DNA of 41,315 nucleotides from an uncultured Fibrobacter sp. (GTDB taxonomy: Bacteria > Fibrobacterota > Fibrobacteria > Fibrobacterales > Fibrobacteraceae), in assembly GCA_934699585.1 (NCBI GenBank), contig CAKUWY010000022.1:1-41315 (forward strand). The letters run 5' to 3'. The position numbers and the translations under genes are program-made. Under the pieces are notes generated by a model. It searched no databases. It was not told the origin of the DNA and worked only from the letters and a program-made list of their open reading frames with translations. Numbering within the stretch: the stretch's first letter is position 1; every line of letters begins with the position of its first letter. This document shows, one piece after another, positions 40,531 through 41,315 of this stretch.

Positions 40531-41315
40531 GGCGTTCTTCCAACTTGCGGTTCACAAAATCTACAATAGTTTCCGACAGTTCCACCTTGGAACCCATCTG
40601 CATTTCGGGAATTTTTTCGCCTGGAGTCACCAGGGCGTAATTCACGTTGTCGAAACCGAAGCCGCTGTCCTTAGCCACCGGGGCGTTCAACAGCAGGGCG
40701 TCGGCGCCGCTCTTTTGCAATTTCTCCTGGGCGTGTTCTTCAAAATGGTCCGTCTCCAGGGCGAAGCCCACCACCACCTGGTTTGGCTTCTTGGCGGCGA
40801 CGCTGTCCCGCAGAATATTCGGGTTGGGCACCAGTTCCAGCACCAGCTGGCTCCTGCTGTCCTTGATCTTGCTTTGGGCGGGGTCTTTCGGGCGGTAGTC
40901 GGCCACGGCGGCGCAATGCACCAGGGCATCTGCACCGGAGAGGCGTTCCATGACGGCCCGGTGCATTTCGCAGGCACTGCGAACGCGGTGGACCGCGGCG
41001 CCGCCCGGGAACTGTGCTTCCATGGGGCCTGCCACCACCTCAACGGAATATCCGTTAGCGAGAAACACGGAGGCTAGAGCCACAGCGGTCTTGCCGCTGC
41101 TGCGGTTAGAGATGTAGCGCACGGGGTCGATGGCCTCTTCGGTGCGGCCCGCCGTAATGAGGACGGTGCGTCCATGTCCTGGGAGGGAGGGGTCGTCTAG
41201 TTCTGGGAGATCCCCGCCGGAGCCTGCCCTGAGCCTGTCGAATGGGCGGGGATGACAATTAAAGTGGGCGGCGGGGGCGTTGCGGGGGTGTCCCCCGCTA
41301 GAGGGGGTAGTGGGC
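40523..41315 (-). CDS. coaBC: phosphopantothenoylcysteine synthetase/decarboxylase CoaBC (3' part, cut by window)
   Basis: The visible 263 codons contain the complete CoaB synthetase domain, which joins phosphopantothenate with cysteine using CTP. It opens with VLITAGRTEEAIDPVRYISNRSSGKT, then HCAAVADYRP, KIKD and the lysine-rich PNPNILRD segment, and NQVVVGFALET near the end. A start at the ATG at 41122 would cut off the nucleotide-binding glycine loop, so the open frame is taken to run to the window edge, where the CoaC decarboxylase half should follow. The linker before VLITAG is encoded by a dispersed palindrome and a G-rich heptad-like stretch that keep the frame (41201-41315). The stop overlaps the next gene. 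Confidence 0.92.
   Translation of the reverse strand, partial: PTTPSSGGHPRNAPAAHFNCHPRPFDRLRAGSGGDLPELDDPSLPGHGRTVLITAGRTEEAIDPVRYISNRSSGKTAVALASVFLANGYSVEVVAGPMEAQFPGGAAVHRVRSACEMHRAVMERLSGADALVHCAAVADYRPKDPAQSKIKDSRSQLVLELVPNPNILRDSVAAKKPNQVVVGFALETDHFEEHAQEKLQKSGADALLLNAPVAKDSGFGFDNVNYALVTPGEKIPEMQMGSKVELSETIVDFVNRKLEERHG
41201..41315. repeat. repeat cluster in the coaBC linker coding region
   Basis: Contains TCCCCGCC (41211-41218) facing GGCGGGGA (41245-41252) followed by TGACAATT, with the 13-mer TGAGCCTGTCGAA between them (41230-41242; also at 25998 on the other strand). Then a perfect GCGGGGG-TGT-CCCCCGC hairpin (41282-41298) and TAGAGGG, GGTAGTG words. The coaBC frame stays open through all of it. 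Confidence 0.75.

Noticed and set aside
41120..41122. ATG at 41122 as the start of a short CoaB protein (199 residues)
   Set aside because: It would remove the VLITAG nucleotide-binding segment, which is encoded in frame just upstream.

Overview
The window looks like a chromosomal segment from a Fibrobacterota bacterium, probably Fibrobacter or a close relative. The reasons are a very large secreted protein with a C-terminal domain of the type IX secretion sorting kind, Ser-rich lipoproteins, a DUF4874/DUF4832-type secreted protein, Gram-negative envelope genes (TolC, HlyD, MlaE/F), and a succinate-type CoA-transferase that fits a succinate/acetate fermenter. The genus is an inference. No rRNA, tRNA, CRISPR array, prophage or transposase was seen.

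Layout: 47-5189 (-) is a four-gene efflux operon (TolC, HlyD, two ABC-2 permeases; no ATPase in view). 5360-8115 (+) is a translationally coupled pair, a CoA-transferase and a condensation-fold acyltransferase. 8117-13833 (-) is a five-gene module: a DUF4956 membrane protein, an HlyD-like adaptor, a TolC-like protein, a VTC (polyphosphate-polymerase-like) protein and a lamin-tail-domain lipoprotein. This is the best candidate for an undescribed envelope system. 14054-15724 (-) is a DASS/SLC13 anion transporter and 15854-21589 (-) a 1911-residue secreted protein. 22070-24449 (+) holds an FHA-GGDEF diguanylate cyclase and a MATE pump. 24588-25923 (-) holds a lipoprotein and an arylamine-N-acetyltransferase-like protein. 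26281-27183 (+) is an unrecognised acidic protein. 27206-32837 (-) holds an LplT-PlsC-acyl-ACP-synthetase fusion, mnmE and a sugar-transporter-like protein. 32974-34935 (+) is the DUF4874/DUF4832 protein. 34960-41315 (-) holds coaBC (cut by the window edge), a degenerate uracil-DNA-glycosylase-like protein, dnaB, mlaE, mlaF and cysS.

The most striking non-gene signal is a family of intergenic elements with strict 7-bp periodicity. Words such as ACTCATT, ACTCACA, CCCCTAG and ATCCTAT (or their complements TAGGGGT, GTGAGTA, GAGGTNN) repeat in register, are interrupted by short GC palindromes, and often occur as C-rich and G-rich arms facing each other. They occupy nearly every non-operonic gap, run into promoter -10 boxes, supply the stop codons of several genes, and in at least two genes (the NAT-like gene and coaBC) sit in frame inside the coding sequence. 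A second family of small dispersed palindromes (one matching the Neisseria dRS3 pattern ATTCCC-N8-GGGAAT) occurs in gaps and also in frame inside mnmE and coaBC. The heptad family resembles in style the heptanucleotide STRR repeats of heterocystous cyanobacteria, but I know of no description of it in this lineage.

All calls come from reading the sequence and translations by eye; no database search was run.
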